From assembly GCF_051020985.1 (NCBI RefSeq), contig NC_134999.1, positions 18,543,660-18,607,659 on the forward strand: a DNA stretch of 64,000 bases, given 5' to 3'. Below, one piece after another: positions 1 to 13,288 of this stretch. The DNA is from Nomia melanderi. Its lineage: Eukaryota > Arthropoda > Insecta > Hymenoptera > Halictidae. The notes under the pieces are model-generated. The model saw only the letters and a list, made by a program, of their open reading frames with translations. It made no database searches and was not told the DNA's origin. A program made the translations under genes and the position numbers. Position 1 is the stretch's first letter. The number at the start of each line of letters is the position of its first letter.

Positions 1-1860
1 TTCACCCCCGCGAGCTCGCGACCGTAGCGCGCGCTCCCGCGTCAATAAAGGGGGAGTCACGTTTCCGTGTGTTTGCACGCGCGATCGTAATTCCGCCAGG
101 TTTTGATTGCGCGCGACAAAAGAATGAAAATATAACGAGGCAAACTTATCAATTTAATTGCTTCATTGATTCCCGTGCCGGCCGAGTGTGGCGCAACATC
201 ATTATTTTTAATGCAGCCGTCTAGTGGCCATAAATAATGAGGGCCGGCTGTTTGTTTAAAACTGCATTCGTCGGGATTATTCGGTCGTTCCGGTATAACG
301 CGTAAAAATGGATGTTGCCGGTGACGCAACGCCGGTAAATTTCGAGCCCACGCGTGGATTTATCCGCCTACCGATCGCCGTGTTAATAATAAATAATTCA
401 TTATTAATATTTCGGCGTGGCGGGCGAAATCGGCTACGCCGCCGCCTGCTCGATATTAATCGAATTCTCTTTGCCTTTCTTTTATTTCCGTTCGGGGCAA
501 TTTCAACGTAATGTCCCCGATCAATTAGCGAAACAATGCTTGTCATTAACTCCGGATTATCTTGAATACCGGCAACGAAAATGCTCGAGCGCATTGTACG
601 CGACTCGAACTGGAATTCAAAGGTTAAAGTCTTCATTTCAAGGGCTGCAAGAGGTTCCCACAGGACGTACTGAAGATGAGACTCTAGCCGGCAGTCACGT
701 GACTCGCAATTACAACGGTACATCCAATTACCGAGGTGTTAACGAGTCTCGGGTGAAATCAGCGCCAGTAGGACAGGCAGAATCGGTTCCACCGACCGAC
801 AATCGGAAGGAGGTTCTTTCCTTTGTGAACGTGTCCAGCAATGGTGCTCAAGACGCTTCGGAATCGTCTCGACTATAGATCAAGATCCTCCACTTAATTT
901 AAAGTTCCATTCAAGGTTCAATGAAATCTCGCGGATACCGCGATTGTCATAAAATTCAATTTCGAAATAAATGAACTTGTAACTCGATTACCGTAATCGT
1001 GAACTCGCCTCTGCAGAAAATTGCCAGATAAATTCATTTACTGAAATTCAACAGCTATATCTCACCGATTTCCACGGAGAAATTAAAAATTCAACATTAC
1101 AATCCGGAACAGAAGAAACTATGAACATTCACAGTGTTCTTCGAACTCCACTAATTCCCAATATACTCAACGAAATACTCTCACCTCCGGAATCAAGAAC
1201 TACATTCACCCCTCCAACACGCAGGACAACCAACAACGGAGCCACGCGTCAAATATTTTCACGACTACCCCTCTCTATCAAAGTTTCACCGAAAACCGGC
1301 GACACGGCGTGCACTCCTAGCTCGGTGTCCCGAAAGGGGTGAAAGTCACCGGTTAAAATACCGTCAATAATAAATCTGGCCGCTCGCGGAGAGCTAACAC
1401 ACTTTTAGCCTCGAATTCATCAATATTCCCTGATCTCCTGCCGAGCGCGTTTCTCTTCCGCGACGTCGTCGTTTCCGGGCGGTTCGCGCCGAAGACAGCC
1501 GGCCGAACTCGGTCGAACGGGGGATCGGTAAACCCGTGTGTCGGCGGCAACGTGACGAAGGTTCGCGATGGTGGGAGACGCTATCGAGAAGGTGGTCCGA
1601 CGTAAAGACGAAGTAAGGAGGGACGGAGAGGTAGGAGGGCCAGGGGGAGGAGAAGTCCGTGGCGATGCTCACTTGTTGCTCGCTCGACTAATTGCCAAGT
1701 AATTGGCCCCGTACCCCCGCTCGTATAAAGTTTGCTTCATTGTCTTTAATAACGCCGTGACCTGCGCTAATGGCTCACGTCGCATTCGTAGAGCGGGGCG
1801 GGCGAGGAGAGGGGCGACAGAGCGACGAGCAAGAGGAGGACGGAGAAAGGAAAGTCGAGA

Positions 1861-1890
1861 AGAGAGAAAGAGAGAGAGAGAGCGAGAGGA
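1861..1890. repeat. GA-rich microsatellite
   Basis: A run of GA and GAA repeats lies inside a longer purine-rich stretch at about 1790-1920. The run keeps several frames open, which explains the overlapping open frames on both strands here. GAGA tracts are also potential GAGA-factor sites. Confidence 0.8.
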
Positions 1891-4800
1891 ATATAGAGAG
1901 GCTGGCGCGCTTTCGACGAGAAGGATCGAATGGCTCGCGGCGCGGCAGAAAAGACCGGAAATTGCCAAAGAAATGGAAAACGCCGGGAAACGCGTAATGC
2001 CGGACGAAATAATGATTTCCCGCGGAATTCGATCCTCGGTTGCGGAAGGAGCACTCCTTTTGTTCCGCGAACCGGCGCGCTGCCATTAATTGTTTCATCG
2101 CTCGCTTTCCCGCGTTTCGATTCCTTCCGGCGAGATCCGGGCTCCGCGATCCCCGTCCTTGAAATCCTACACGCCCCACGTTCGAACTACCCCGACGACG
2201 CACGGGGATGCCGGCCGGGAGGAAAAAAGTTTGAACGAATCCCCCGCAGACATACAATAATTTTTAACTTGATTCCGGGAGACCTTCCAGCGAACACACT
2301 CATTACGAAGTTGACGCGTTCACCGTGGGCCATCCGCTCCACCTGCGCCCGCTTCCCCCGAGGGTCATCACCTCGGCCACCCTTCCCGTGCAATTAGCAC
2401 AAATGCGACCTCACCCGAGGTGTTTCAACGCGTCCGGAATTTCCTTAACGAGAGCGACGCTGTCGACGGCGAGATTCGAGGGCCCCGTAACGCGTGGACG
2501 TAAACAGGATTCAGCCGCTTCATAGCTCGGCCCGTCAACTTCACGGCCAATTCCGTCGGTTCCGGGCATCTTGGTTCTTTTATCTGTAATATTCGCTACG
2601 TGATCTAACCATCTGGCACGCTTCGAATCACTTTTCTCCTTACTTAACAACGAGGAATGGCGATAAGGGTTGGTTAACGAAGACTACACTACTCCGAAGC
2701 GTCTTGGTAAACTTACTAAACTTCGTGGCGGTATGAAGTTAACACTGTGTATTGTCACTATAAGCTGAACACTGTTGTGTACGTATTTATACATCAGGTC
2801 GTCCCATCGAATCCCGACGTTTATTTTTCTACTGTATGACATAATATTTACAAATATAACAGTCCTCGTATCGATCTGCGATTACAAAACGTAACGCAGA
2901 AGTATAAACACACCGCAGCGAACTTACAGGACAACCTAATGGATACAGCGTTTAATTACGGGTTTCTTCAGAGTTCATTCCAGTTCACTGTCGCGGCGTG
3001 TATCAAAAATACCGTGGAACCGTACGAGTCCAAATCAACATCGTTCACGTGTATTAACCTTCCTAAAGCAACCATTTTGTATAAAGCGATTTGTCGCCCG
3101 GCGAGACGTTGCCTAATTCGATGAGCATTCCTTGCGTACAGTTTTTCTAACGCAGCGAGGCCAACGGTGATTCGTCGGTCAAGTAAATTAGCTGCTCGGC
3201 AAACAAATGCCGGGCGCAAATATTAGAGTGTTTATTGAAAACAATATTCAATATTTGCCGACGGCAAACGGCCGCGGTTATTTCGGTCCCGTAGAGCCAA
3301 GGCAATCTCGTCAACGGTATTTAGTATTTAACGAGTTTCTATATTCTTGTACAAGCCCCGTTCCACGATTTATTCCAGGCGGAAATGGGAGACCGGCCGC
3401 CACCGGGATCCGTGAGCCCCAGGAACGAGGACAATCCGTCTACGACCAGATGCGCGATTGTGCCAAGAATTGTGAGAGTGACTCATTCCCCAGGCGGCGC
3501 GTAAAGGGGCTCGTGCGCGCTCGAGGGCCGATACGAACGCGCCCGTTTCGAACGCGATACCGTTCGGCTAATTGTTTCCCGCCGGTTTGTCCCGCGTCCA
3601 ACATTCTTCGACAAAAATTGTTACGGGTTGATCATCGAATCTGGGTGACACCTATTCCGCCTGTCACCGCGTTAACAATAGAACAACAAAAGCTACGCTA
3701 TTCCTCGGAAACCGAAGATTATATACGAGATCGGACGGCCGCGATACGGCCTCGCATCTATTCGGACGCTCGCTGGAATCCAGCTGAGATCCTCCAGTCA
3801 ACGCGATCATTTCAATATTCGAATTTGAATTTCAATCCGGCAGCGCCGAATCAATTATTATTAACATAATACAATCTCTTGACTTTTTCCTGAAACTTCC
3901 GCCGCGCTCGAGAGGAACCGCGTATCCCAGAAGTTCTAATATTCAGAGTACAAGAGAATAATAAGTGGCCACGGAAGATTTATTTTCCCCTTTTACTTAT
4001 GTAGATTTATTCATGCGAGCAGACGTTACGTACGATTTTCATTGGCGAGGTTCCGCCGGAATGTCCGTGTGTACTCGAGGACTTTTCGGAGAAGCTACAA
4101 GTGTCCAAATTACTTTTATGCACGGTAGTGTATCACCGACGCCGGCCGTAAGTTCCCGCCGCTTCCGGCACTGAATTATTCGGAAAGGTATCGGCTAATA
4201 CCGGCGACACAATCCTGCCGATGCCGGCCGGCCGGCCTCTGAATTTCGACGGTTATCGGCGTTATTTATTAAACACGATCCCGCCGATTTTATTGAACGG
4301 AATTCCACGAGACGTCGGCCAGACCGGGGCTGCGCGCGCCGGCGGATCGGCGAACGACGTCGATAAATTTAATCGGCGAACAAGACGGGAAAAGCGTCGT
4401 TTAGGATCGTCGTGGGCGTCCACGGGAAATAAATGTCCCGGCTAAATATTCATACAGCCGGGGCCGCTTTCGAATTACAGCTTAATACAACGGGACGCGA
4501 ATCTCAATATATTATTCACGCATGACCGGCACACCGCCGATTTCGCACGGGACCCCGACGAAAGGGCTGCTGACTACCCCAAATATCGAGGAGCCGATAA
4601 TCGTGCTCGGGCTCGTGCGCTGGAAACCGTTCCCGAGATATACTGTCGCGATACAAAAATCGTGACTACCGATAATCCAATTAAAAATCTGCAACTTTTA
4701 TGTGGGATGCATCGTTCGTGAAAAATTACTACCCGAAAGGGCACACGCGAATGAGAGGTCTTTCACTGTAAGTTCGTTTACAGCGCCGATTAATCAGCGC

Positions 4801-6690
4801 GTGATTGCATCGTCGAATAGCGCGTCATTGGAAGCTTCCTTCAACTCTAATCATTTGTACCCCCATTCTTCCTAGATGCCTTCTTTCCATCGACGCAACA
4901 CAGACTAGCTTCCTAACTCAGTTGAAGAGGAACAAGAAATTCAACGTAAAACTGGCCAAGTTCGAAGACCAGGATTTGCCTCCTAGTTTCTAACTGCGAA
5001 TTTTGCAGGAACAGGAAGCTTCCGGTGAAACAGACAACCGATCGTGTGTTTACGCGATCTCCGCGAGATCTGGATCCTGCAGAAAGCGCAGTCGAATGTC
5101 CACGATCTTCGGCAAAAGAAAAAAGGAAACGGTTTCCCAGGCATAGCTAGAAAATCTTTTCTGTTCGAACCTGGTTCCGCGCGGAAGAAGAGAAAAAGGC
5201 GGAAGAAAAAAAGGTTGCACTACACGGTCGATGAATAAAGAATCGCAGCCCGAGCGCATTCTAATGTAACGACCAGCAACGCAGGCCAGATAGCTGCGCG
5301 GGTCGCTGACCATACCCAACGTTTAACGCCGGTGTACCGTTACACGGGGCCCGCGGGGTGCCAATCGTTTCTTATCCGGATTAAATCTCGTTAAGGCGCC
5401 CTGGCCACCCTCGAGGATAAAACAGTTTATGACACCCGATGTGTACCGGGCCCTGTCCAGGTAGCGTCGGTCCGACTGACATCTCGGTCTTTAGAAGCGT
5501 GGAAAATAGATGCTGTCCTACAGTCGCCGCTCAATCGCTGATCAATCCTCGAACACGCTAACTTTGTACCACGCGAACAGACAATTTCGACGTGTTACTA
5601 AAAAACGACTGTTGAAGATATCGAGGGCTCAGCTAGCGACAGGATGCATAAAGTCTCCGCACCCTGCTTGCCGAACACCGAAGAATTAGAATTTCAAAGC
5701 ACATTTCAGCCAGCGAAGAACTCTAGGGCAAAATCGACCGGTCTGAAAATAGGGGTTTGCACGTTCACGCATTACAGTGGCAAGGAACATCGGAGGACAC
5801 ATCTAGGAAGGATACGCTACGAGGAACGAGCGTCGGCGGCGGCTCGCAGAGTAGGGGGAGAAGGAAACGACGGGGAGACAGAGAATCTCAGCGACGCGCC
5901 GGCTAGACGGCATCGTAAACTTGGTCGAGGAACTTTTGAATTTTAGTAAGAGGCGGTCTTTCTCTATCCCCGCGTCCCGCCGGTCGCCCCGACGATCCCC
6001 CCGCCACGGGCAGCCTTATAAATTAGAGGTTCCCATCCCGGGGCTGCGAGCGCTCACGGTTTTTTGAGCAGCGTCGATTAGTGAGCGTTCGATGCGAGCG
6101 CTACCGTATCCGAAGATCGCGCGGCGCCCGAGCGATTCAGCGGCACGCCGGACAGAGGTCGCCAGGTGCTCCGAAAAAAAGGACGAGGTTTGCTTCCTGA
6201 CTAGCAATGACGGTGGAAAGAATGCGACCAGTCGATAATACCGGGTGCCAAGCTCGAAGCTGGCGGCGGAACTTTCGCCGAACTTGCAGCTGATCAGGTA
6301 AAAGAGGCAAGAGCTAGCTGCACACCCTTTGGTTACTCCGTTCCTTGGTTCGAAGTAGGGGGGTGCGAAGTTGCTCGCCACCGGCGGACCGCCTAACTCG
6401 GACTAGTTTCCGAAGGTCGTTCAGCGATTGAACTTGGATTAAATATAGAATCTTGCTCCGATTGGTGTTCTTCGGCAGGTGGATCCTCCCTCGAGCGAAC
6501 TATTTCAAGTACCGTCGATCAACGAGTCGATGGACTCCGCGGAGTATTATGGATCCATTTACGTGGTAGGACCAGCGAGGAGCCCGTTGAAAGAAACACG
6601 CCGATAGGTAATCAGAGCACACCCCCGACATTATTTTTAATTAGGAACGCCGAACTTCTCCGCCCCCTCATCAAGTATTGAGACGAAACT

Positions 6691-6745
6691 GGTGGCTGGA
6701 TCGCTGGGTGGCTGGATCGCTGGATGGCTGGCTGGCTGGTGGGCC
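6691..6745. repeat. Short tandem repeat of GGCTGGATCGCT and GGCT units
   Basis: GGCTGGATCGCTGG-type units are followed by three GGCT repeats. This is a simple tandem array and no gene is evident. Confidence 0.8.
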
Positions 6746-9525
6746 AGCGTTTCCGTTCTTGCTCACCGTGTGCTCTGCATGGAAACGTCCTTCCGGGTCA
6801 TAGGTATTCAGATTTTCTGTTCCCGGCACCTAGTTTCCTTCGAGATTCGCGAAGGGTGCTGTTCCCCGCGGAGGGTGGCTCTCTCTCCGGAGAACTAGGA
6901 GGTGGAAGGGGGTCGTCGGAGCGGGGTGAGGCAGCTAGATGAAAGGAGGGGTAGTTTTGGGCGAGGAGTCGGAGACGAGAAGGGAGAGGATCGTGGCTGC
7001 AAAGGAAGCAGACGGCTCCAAGGAGAGACAGAGTCGGCAAAAGGGAGAAAGAAAAAGAGACGCGGAGAGAGAGGAAGAGAGAGAGGGGATAATTCCACGG
7101 CTAAATATCGGTAAAAATCAATACTATCTCTTTCCTCGGTGCACCGCCATCGCGGCTAATAATGCAAGAGAGTATAGACCCTCCAAAAGAGTGGTACATA
7201 GTTTCCTGCCTCCGGTTCTACCTTTAATCATTACCCTCGCATCTGAACCGAAAAAACACCGGCAAAGGCTCGTCGATAAATATCGATCGGCACTGCCGAT
7301 TTTCAATTTTAATAACATTCGAATTTCCTAAACGCTACGTCGACGTACCAGAGCATCACCTATCGAACAACGAGAGATTCTCGTTGCGAGCCATCATTTC
7401 ACAAAATTGTTCTTTGATATTAATTACGCGCCAACCAGAAATTCGCGACTGGAAGAAAATATAAAACACTGCGAAGCTCTACACGACGATTTAATTAATA
7501 GTTAATTAACGATAACATTTTCTGGCCAGAGGGAGAGAGTGCTCCCCGACCAGTCGGTCCGCGAACAAATTGTAAACACAACGTAACTCCTGTTGAAGTA
7601 ACGCTCGCGCGTTTTTAGCCGTGTACGCGGATTTAATGAATGCGATGATAATTAAAATTAAAACACGGACAGGAACACAGGTACGCGCGACAGTCTAAAA
7701 TTTCGTATCGGGATTTAATTAAATTCCGAAAGATCGATTCGGGTCTTCGATGTTACGGCCGTCCGCCGAATCGCACGGCCGGAAACAGCTGTAGGGCTTT
7801 GTTATCCCTGTTCCCACCTATACAACGCGTCTCTAGGTCTACCTAACCCCCACCGCTGCCGCGGCACGACAGTGGTAGTGGGAGATGATCCTCGGAATAC
7901 TTCCAGAAGTCCATTGTGCGAAGTACCGCGAAGTCTTTCGAACGATTCCTCTCTCTGTCCCCGACAATCCCGCCGAACAGGGGTGGCAAGTTGTATCTGG
8001 GGACTTTGTCCCGGCGAAAAGACGAACGGGGGGCCCGAGACTCGGTACTGTTCACGAGTACCGATCAATTACACGGCCCGTCCCAGATACGCGGTATAAA
8101 CAAACCCTACTTGCGGCCGGCCGGACCGCTATAAAGCGATTCGAAATTTCTCGTGCTCGTTTTCTCAAACGTTCCGGGAGTAACAGCGTGGAACCGCGGC
8201 TCGACCACGACCTGAGACAAACGGGTAACGAAACGCACCCGCTCCCCCTCCAGCGACGCTCGCTGATCTCGACCCGCTCGTCCCGGGATCCCTTTTACAC
8301 GCGAAAGTGTAAACGGTGGTGGTGGACGCACGAGCGAGCCGCTGGATCCCGACGGATCGCCAACCCCGTCCTCCCATTCTGCCCTCTCTTTCTCTCTATC
8401 ACTCGTTTTCTCTACCTACACCTATAGGCCAATCCCCCTGCCCCGCCAGCGTGCACCGTCTCGCTCGCTCTCCTTGCTGCCAACCCCCGAACCCCCGAGA
8501 AGCAAGGAGGAGAAGCGGAGGGAGGGGGTGCACGAGGCTCGAGTGGTTCTCAACGAACTTTTTTCCACGCCGCCCGGAGAAAAGTTGACGGCCGTTAGTT
8601 AACATCGATCTCGAGTCAAAAGGTCCCTTTTATTTGTCTTTTTTTCGGGGGTGGGGAACGGTGGACGGGGGATGGTTTTCTATGATGATATTTGAACACG
8701 TTCCTCGGCCGAGATTTGTCTTGAGAACTGTCCTCGAGGAATTTTATCCCACTTATTATATCGAGCGCAGTGGAAATGAGAAGCATTGAATGGATTCTGC
8801 CGACTTGATTTTCAATCCTTGCTTGTCCAATGAAATACGATGGATCGTTCGAAGATACTGTCATCTGACAAGAGTTAATCTTTTATTTTTAAGGGAACTG
8901 TAGTAAAGAATCGGTTAGGCAGACTGTCGACGACGATTCGAAGCGATAAGTTTGGAATCCCGCAGATGTCTCGATTTTCGGCTGCATCCTCGACGCGTTC
9001 TATCGATCCGGCCAGTCACGCCGAGCCGATCGCGTCGCCGGTCCTTAGACGCGTCTCAAACGGAGGAATCGCGGAAAGAAACAACGAGTGTCTCGAAGCG
9101 TGTCGCGAGCGGATGGGAGCGAGGGGGTTGAACTCGGAGGAGAGCCGACAAATAATTTGCAGACAGCGGCACGCCGCGCTGGATATCGTGAAAAATTAAA
9201 ATACAGGAAATATGAGAACCTTCGTGCCACCCCCATCCACCCTCTATCTATCTTTCTCTCTCTCCACTCGTTGGTTCACCCGCCCTCCGTAACACGGGGT
9301 GGCTAGGAGGGTTTAGGGAGAAAAAGGGGAGGTGGGTCGCGTACTACCTCCAGCAAAAGTATGGCGTCACCTCCCGCGGTACAATCCCTGCCAAGAGCGC
9401 GTAACACAGTCACTTCACCCTCTCCCCGGCGCTACCCTTGTTGCCTGCCTCGAACAATACGCGTCGCTGGTTACAACGTAATAGAAACGAAGGGTACAAA
9501 AGAACGAGTAACGAGAACAGACAAA

Positions 9526-9528
<3 letters not shown>

Positions 9529-9564
<36 letters not shown>

Positions 9565-9600
9565 CATATTGTTGTATATATATATAAAAATATAGATATA
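9529..9600. repeat. TA microsatellite
   Basis: A (TA)n run of about 28 bases is followed by interrupted TATG/TATA repeats. Any open frame through it is a repeat artefact. Confidence 0.9.
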
Positions 9601-12600
9601 CTGGTATGTATATATAAGAAATAAATAAGGAAAAAGAGAGCAGGGTACAAAAGAGCGAACAGACAGCGAGAGGGTCCACTTCATTCTTGCTAATTTATCT
9701 TACTGCAATTTCTTCGTTGGCGGAGTGCACTTCACGCGAGGGAAAGGGAAAGAGTGAAAGGAGGGATGTGGCCGAGAGAAGAGAGAATGGCGGAGGGAAA
9801 GGTGGTCGTAGGCAACGACGGGGGGGAGGGGAAGAAGCGCGAACTAAGTTGCGACAGGTAGACAATTATTCAACGTCGAGAAAATTATAGGGCTAGCGGG
9901 GGTTAATTAAAGCCTGACAGAAATTAAAATTCATATTAGGAGAGAGCGGCGTATCCGTCGCGATCTTATCACCGCCGTTTTATAAATCCTCGTTAAGTCC
10001 GGGCACTGGTTGTTTATGCGGTTCACGCGTGTTGCCGAACGGATCCTCGAGAGGGACAGCTACGAGAGGCCCGGACTCTCCCCCTTCGTACGGCTGTGAT
10101 TACGCCGGCCAATAAATTTCGATACCGTATCAATTACGAACTGGTTCCCTGGACTTCGCGATGCTTATTTGCCCGTCAATCATGTTTCAGGAACGAAAAT
10201 GTTGCGCATCGCGATACCATCGATTGATTTTCGCGATCTGGATACCACCCTGCGCGCCGTGGATTATACGGTTTGGGAAAATTTCACGGGGAAAAAACTT
10301 AATGTTCAATATTTCGGCGCAGATTTAACGGCAATTGCTCGCGCATAAATTTCCATTTGATTTCGTTATTATACGACGTCGCTGCGTTAACGGGAAACGA
10401 ACAATTTCTGTCGGAGATTATTACTATTTTTGTACGGTTTTCCGCGGTAGAGGGAGGAAATTAAAAAAAAAAAATCGATCACCGAGAGCATCCGAACTGA
10501 TCGGGTATACACGGGCGGACACGCGGCGCGATTAACCGTTCGAAAAACCTGAACCGACAATGCTGGTCGGGAATGGGAAAGTTCGGCCGACAACCGCAGT
10601 TGTGCTTCGAATTGTAAAACGCTGAAAGCTGTGAATATACTACCGGCACTGCATCAGCTTTCTCCCGCACTTACACGATCGGTTCGGTAGTTGGCCGAGA
10701 TTTAAAGCGCCCGTAAACTCGAACGCGTGTAAACGCACGCGTGAGGAATTCGTGGCCGCCCACGCGAGAGCGCGTATCGCGCGTCTAAAAATTGTCTCGA
10801 CCGCGATATCCAGCCCAGAAACTTATTGCGCGTGTGCTGCCAGCCTTTTTTTCCTTTCTTCTTGCCGATCCTAGGCAGCGTTTCTTTTCTTTCCTTTTTT
10901 CGATGAAAAAAACGGAAATTTTCCGTTCGCCTGATTTAGAGAACCAGTCGCGCGGGTTCGGGGACCGTACAACCCGAAACTATTCGGAAAACTGGTTCAC
11001 GGGGCGCTTGTAACTCGATTTTTCGGTACGTATCGATGATCTAGATCGCAGACAGTGACTCGCTGACACGGCTGCCAAGTTTAGCATCGAGAGATGCCCC
11101 GTTGGCGCCGTTCATTACAGGTTTCGTCTGCGTAGGCAATCCAGCTTGCTCGGTTCGCAAGACGGCTACTTAACGACAATATGTTTTCGCACCGTTTGGC
11201 ACTGACGAAGACTAAGTTTGGCAGCGGACGGGAAAAAAAGCATCGTATCTTCGATCTATTAGATTGTTGCGCGGGTCGAGACCAATTTATCATAGACGTT
11301 GTATAACGTCTTCACCTGTTAACCGGATGATTTGTCGAAGTTATATATTCAACGTGATGCTCAAGGGAATTCTTTGATTCGCTAGGTTAATCGGGATTAC
11401 GTAGACAACTTGTAAACGAGTTGAGATTAATGTTTCCTAGCGCGATGTATCTATTTTAGTTCTTTGTTCGGATATAAAGATTGACATGTTCCAGAAATAG
11501 TTTCTCCGGGCAAGGGGACAGAAAAATGACTAAAGGTCCAACAGGTAAATGGTTACGAGTGTGCAGGTGATACGTTCGAAAACCCGCTACTTTCATCCCT
11601 ATCAGTAAACGAACCGCCGCTGCACGGCGTCAACAACTCTCATACTCCGAAACATCTGTAGCTTTTATCGTGTCGAAGCGTCCGTACAAGCTCGGCCCGT
11701 GTGTAACTGATTTCGAGAACGAGTTGCCTGGCCATTGACGACGACGCGGCCGAACCGATCGAAACTGTTCCTAAAGGGCAGAAACGCAGCCCTGCCACGG
11801 CAGGATTATCAGCAAGAATGCGGACCAACCGGCAGACAAGTGATAAATAACACTGACTACCTGTGGACCACGTTATCTAGGAATGTTAGCTGCCCGACAA
11901 TGTCTAACGCTGCTGCGCCCTTATATTTTACACGCCGATGGTACATACATCCAACGGCACGTGAGTCACGGCATAAATAAGTCATCGCGTTTCCGTATAA
12001 ATAACGAAGATCGGGGGACCTATTAACGTTCGAGATATCGCTGCCTCGGAAAATCCTCGCTAGAAATTCGGTAACCGGCGTACGAACGCGAGACGCGCTT
12101 GGGGGTTTCTTAAGCATGCAAAAACAAGGAAACCACAGTATTCCTTTATCTCGTGTTACCAACGCTGGTCCACGGTGTCACGTAACTAGACGTGACTAGA
12201 AAATACCGTAGCCTCCGGTGGAAAGTTTCCGACTGTTCGCATATTTATTTGCGGATTAATATTATAAAAGGAGAAGATAGTCGGAAAGTTTCCAGCTGCA
12301 GTTCGCTCTACCAAAAGGGAGCGATTGAATAGATCGAACTTGCAATTAACGCGTTGCTCGTCAATGGAAAAACTTCGCAACCAACAAGATAATATCTACA
12401 ATCGATACTCCAATTTTAGCCCTGCAATGTTGTGTCTATTTCAACCCCTTAACTTTATTCATTCTTCCATATTTAAAAGGAACGCAATCAAACTGATACT
12501 ACGTACATTCCTTTCATATCATTATTCAATATACCTTTAAACTGAACTTAAGACTCTATCAGACCCAAAGACTACCTTGTAAGTTGGCCGAGTGCTTCCA

Positions 12601-12636
12601 CAAACAAACAGAACTCTAAAAACATCAAAGACTCAC

Positions 12637-13288
12637 CCTTGGTCCATCCTGTCCACAGGTCCTCCGGGTCCCATCATGGCGGGATGACCGGGTCCAATGG
12701 GTCCTGTCATCGGGTGGCCGGGTCCGAACGGGCTGCCAGGCGGCATACCGTATTGGGGTCCGCCAAATGGCTGTCCGTGCGAGGGGAAATGGGGATTCCC
12801 GGCTCCCGGGGGTACGAACGGCGGTCCCGAGGAGCCGGGTCTACCGACGAACTGCGGTGGTCCGCCAGATGGCGAGCCGAACGGGCTTGGACCGGGTCCA
12901 TTGTAGGGTGGCCCGGAATTGTTCGGCGGTGGTGGGAAGCCCGCGGAATTCGGCGGCGGTCCTGGACCGGGTGTCGAGGAACCGCTTGGCGCCGGGGAGG
13001 CGGTGTACTGAGGTGTCGCGGAACCAGGCGGAGGTCCTTGATAAGGTGGCGCGCCCGCTGGACTCCCAGCGCCACCGGGAAACGGGCTCGGACCTTGGAA
13101 GGCTGCATTGCTAGGTGGACCACCTGTACTATTGTAGGGACCGGACCCTGGACCTCCACCCTGGCTGACGGAGTTCGGTGTAAAGGGCGACGCCTCCGAG
13201 CCGGGTGGCGGGCCCTTCCAAGAGGCTGGCGTTCCCGGATCCTCCAGCGTGGTGGTGGCTGCCAATGGCGTGTTTAGGCGGCTACAGC
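12637..13288 (-). CDS. Internal coding exon of an unidentified Pro/Gly/Ser-rich protein
   Basis: The minus-strand frame is open for about 217 codons with a strongly biased composition: Pro, Gly, Ser, Ala and Asn dominate, with repeated GPPP, PPYNGP, GGPP and GHP-like motifs and almost no charged residues. The 3' side ends at a good donor (GG followed by GTGAGT; GT at 12635-12636). A plausible acceptor (GATTGCAG) precedes 13288. The frame continues upstream to a stop near 13425 without any ATG, and the apparent start at 13265 is TTG, so this is an internal exon with introns of phase 1 before and phase 2 after. The composition is typical of disordered activation or interaction regions of transcription cofactors. 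A SWI/SNF Osa/ARID1-like N-terminal region is one possibility, but I recognise no diagnostic motif. Neighbouring exons were not found; the next downstream exon would lie beyond position 1 or in short unseen frames. Confidence 0.6.

Larger units (their letters stand above)
1..12636. other. Non-coding region, no supported gene
   Basis: I find no recognisable coding exon, tRNA or rRNA here. Open frames up to 220 codons occur on both strands, but their translations look like arbitrary translation of GC-rich DNA: no domain, odd composition and no matched splice sites. The exon at 12637-13288 reads on the minus strand and ends in a donor, so at least part of this interval is probably its downstream intron. 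The stretch holds purine-rich runs (about 1.79-1.92 kb, 6.89-7.09 kb, 9.73-9.84 kb), a TGGC-rich repeat, a TA microsatellite and AT-rich, homopolymer-containing DNA. No TTAA-type MITE was seen in it. Confidence 0.55.

Noticed and set aside
3207..3869. A 220-codon plus-strand open frame
   Set aside because: The length is unusual for non-coding DNA, but the translation has no domain or repeats, codon use looks arbitrary, and there are no splice signals or neighbouring exons.
5163..5175. GTTCGAACC as a tRNA B-box
   Set aside because: No matching A-box or cloverleaf could be drawn around it.
6016..6060. TATAAATTAG as a TATA-box promoter
   Set aside because: No initiator at a proper distance and no downstream exon that I can support.
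12639..13277. A 212-codon plus-strand frame antisense to the Pro/Gly-rich exon
   Set aside because: It is a shadow of the GC-biased minus-strand exon: Arg/Trp-rich, with no domain.
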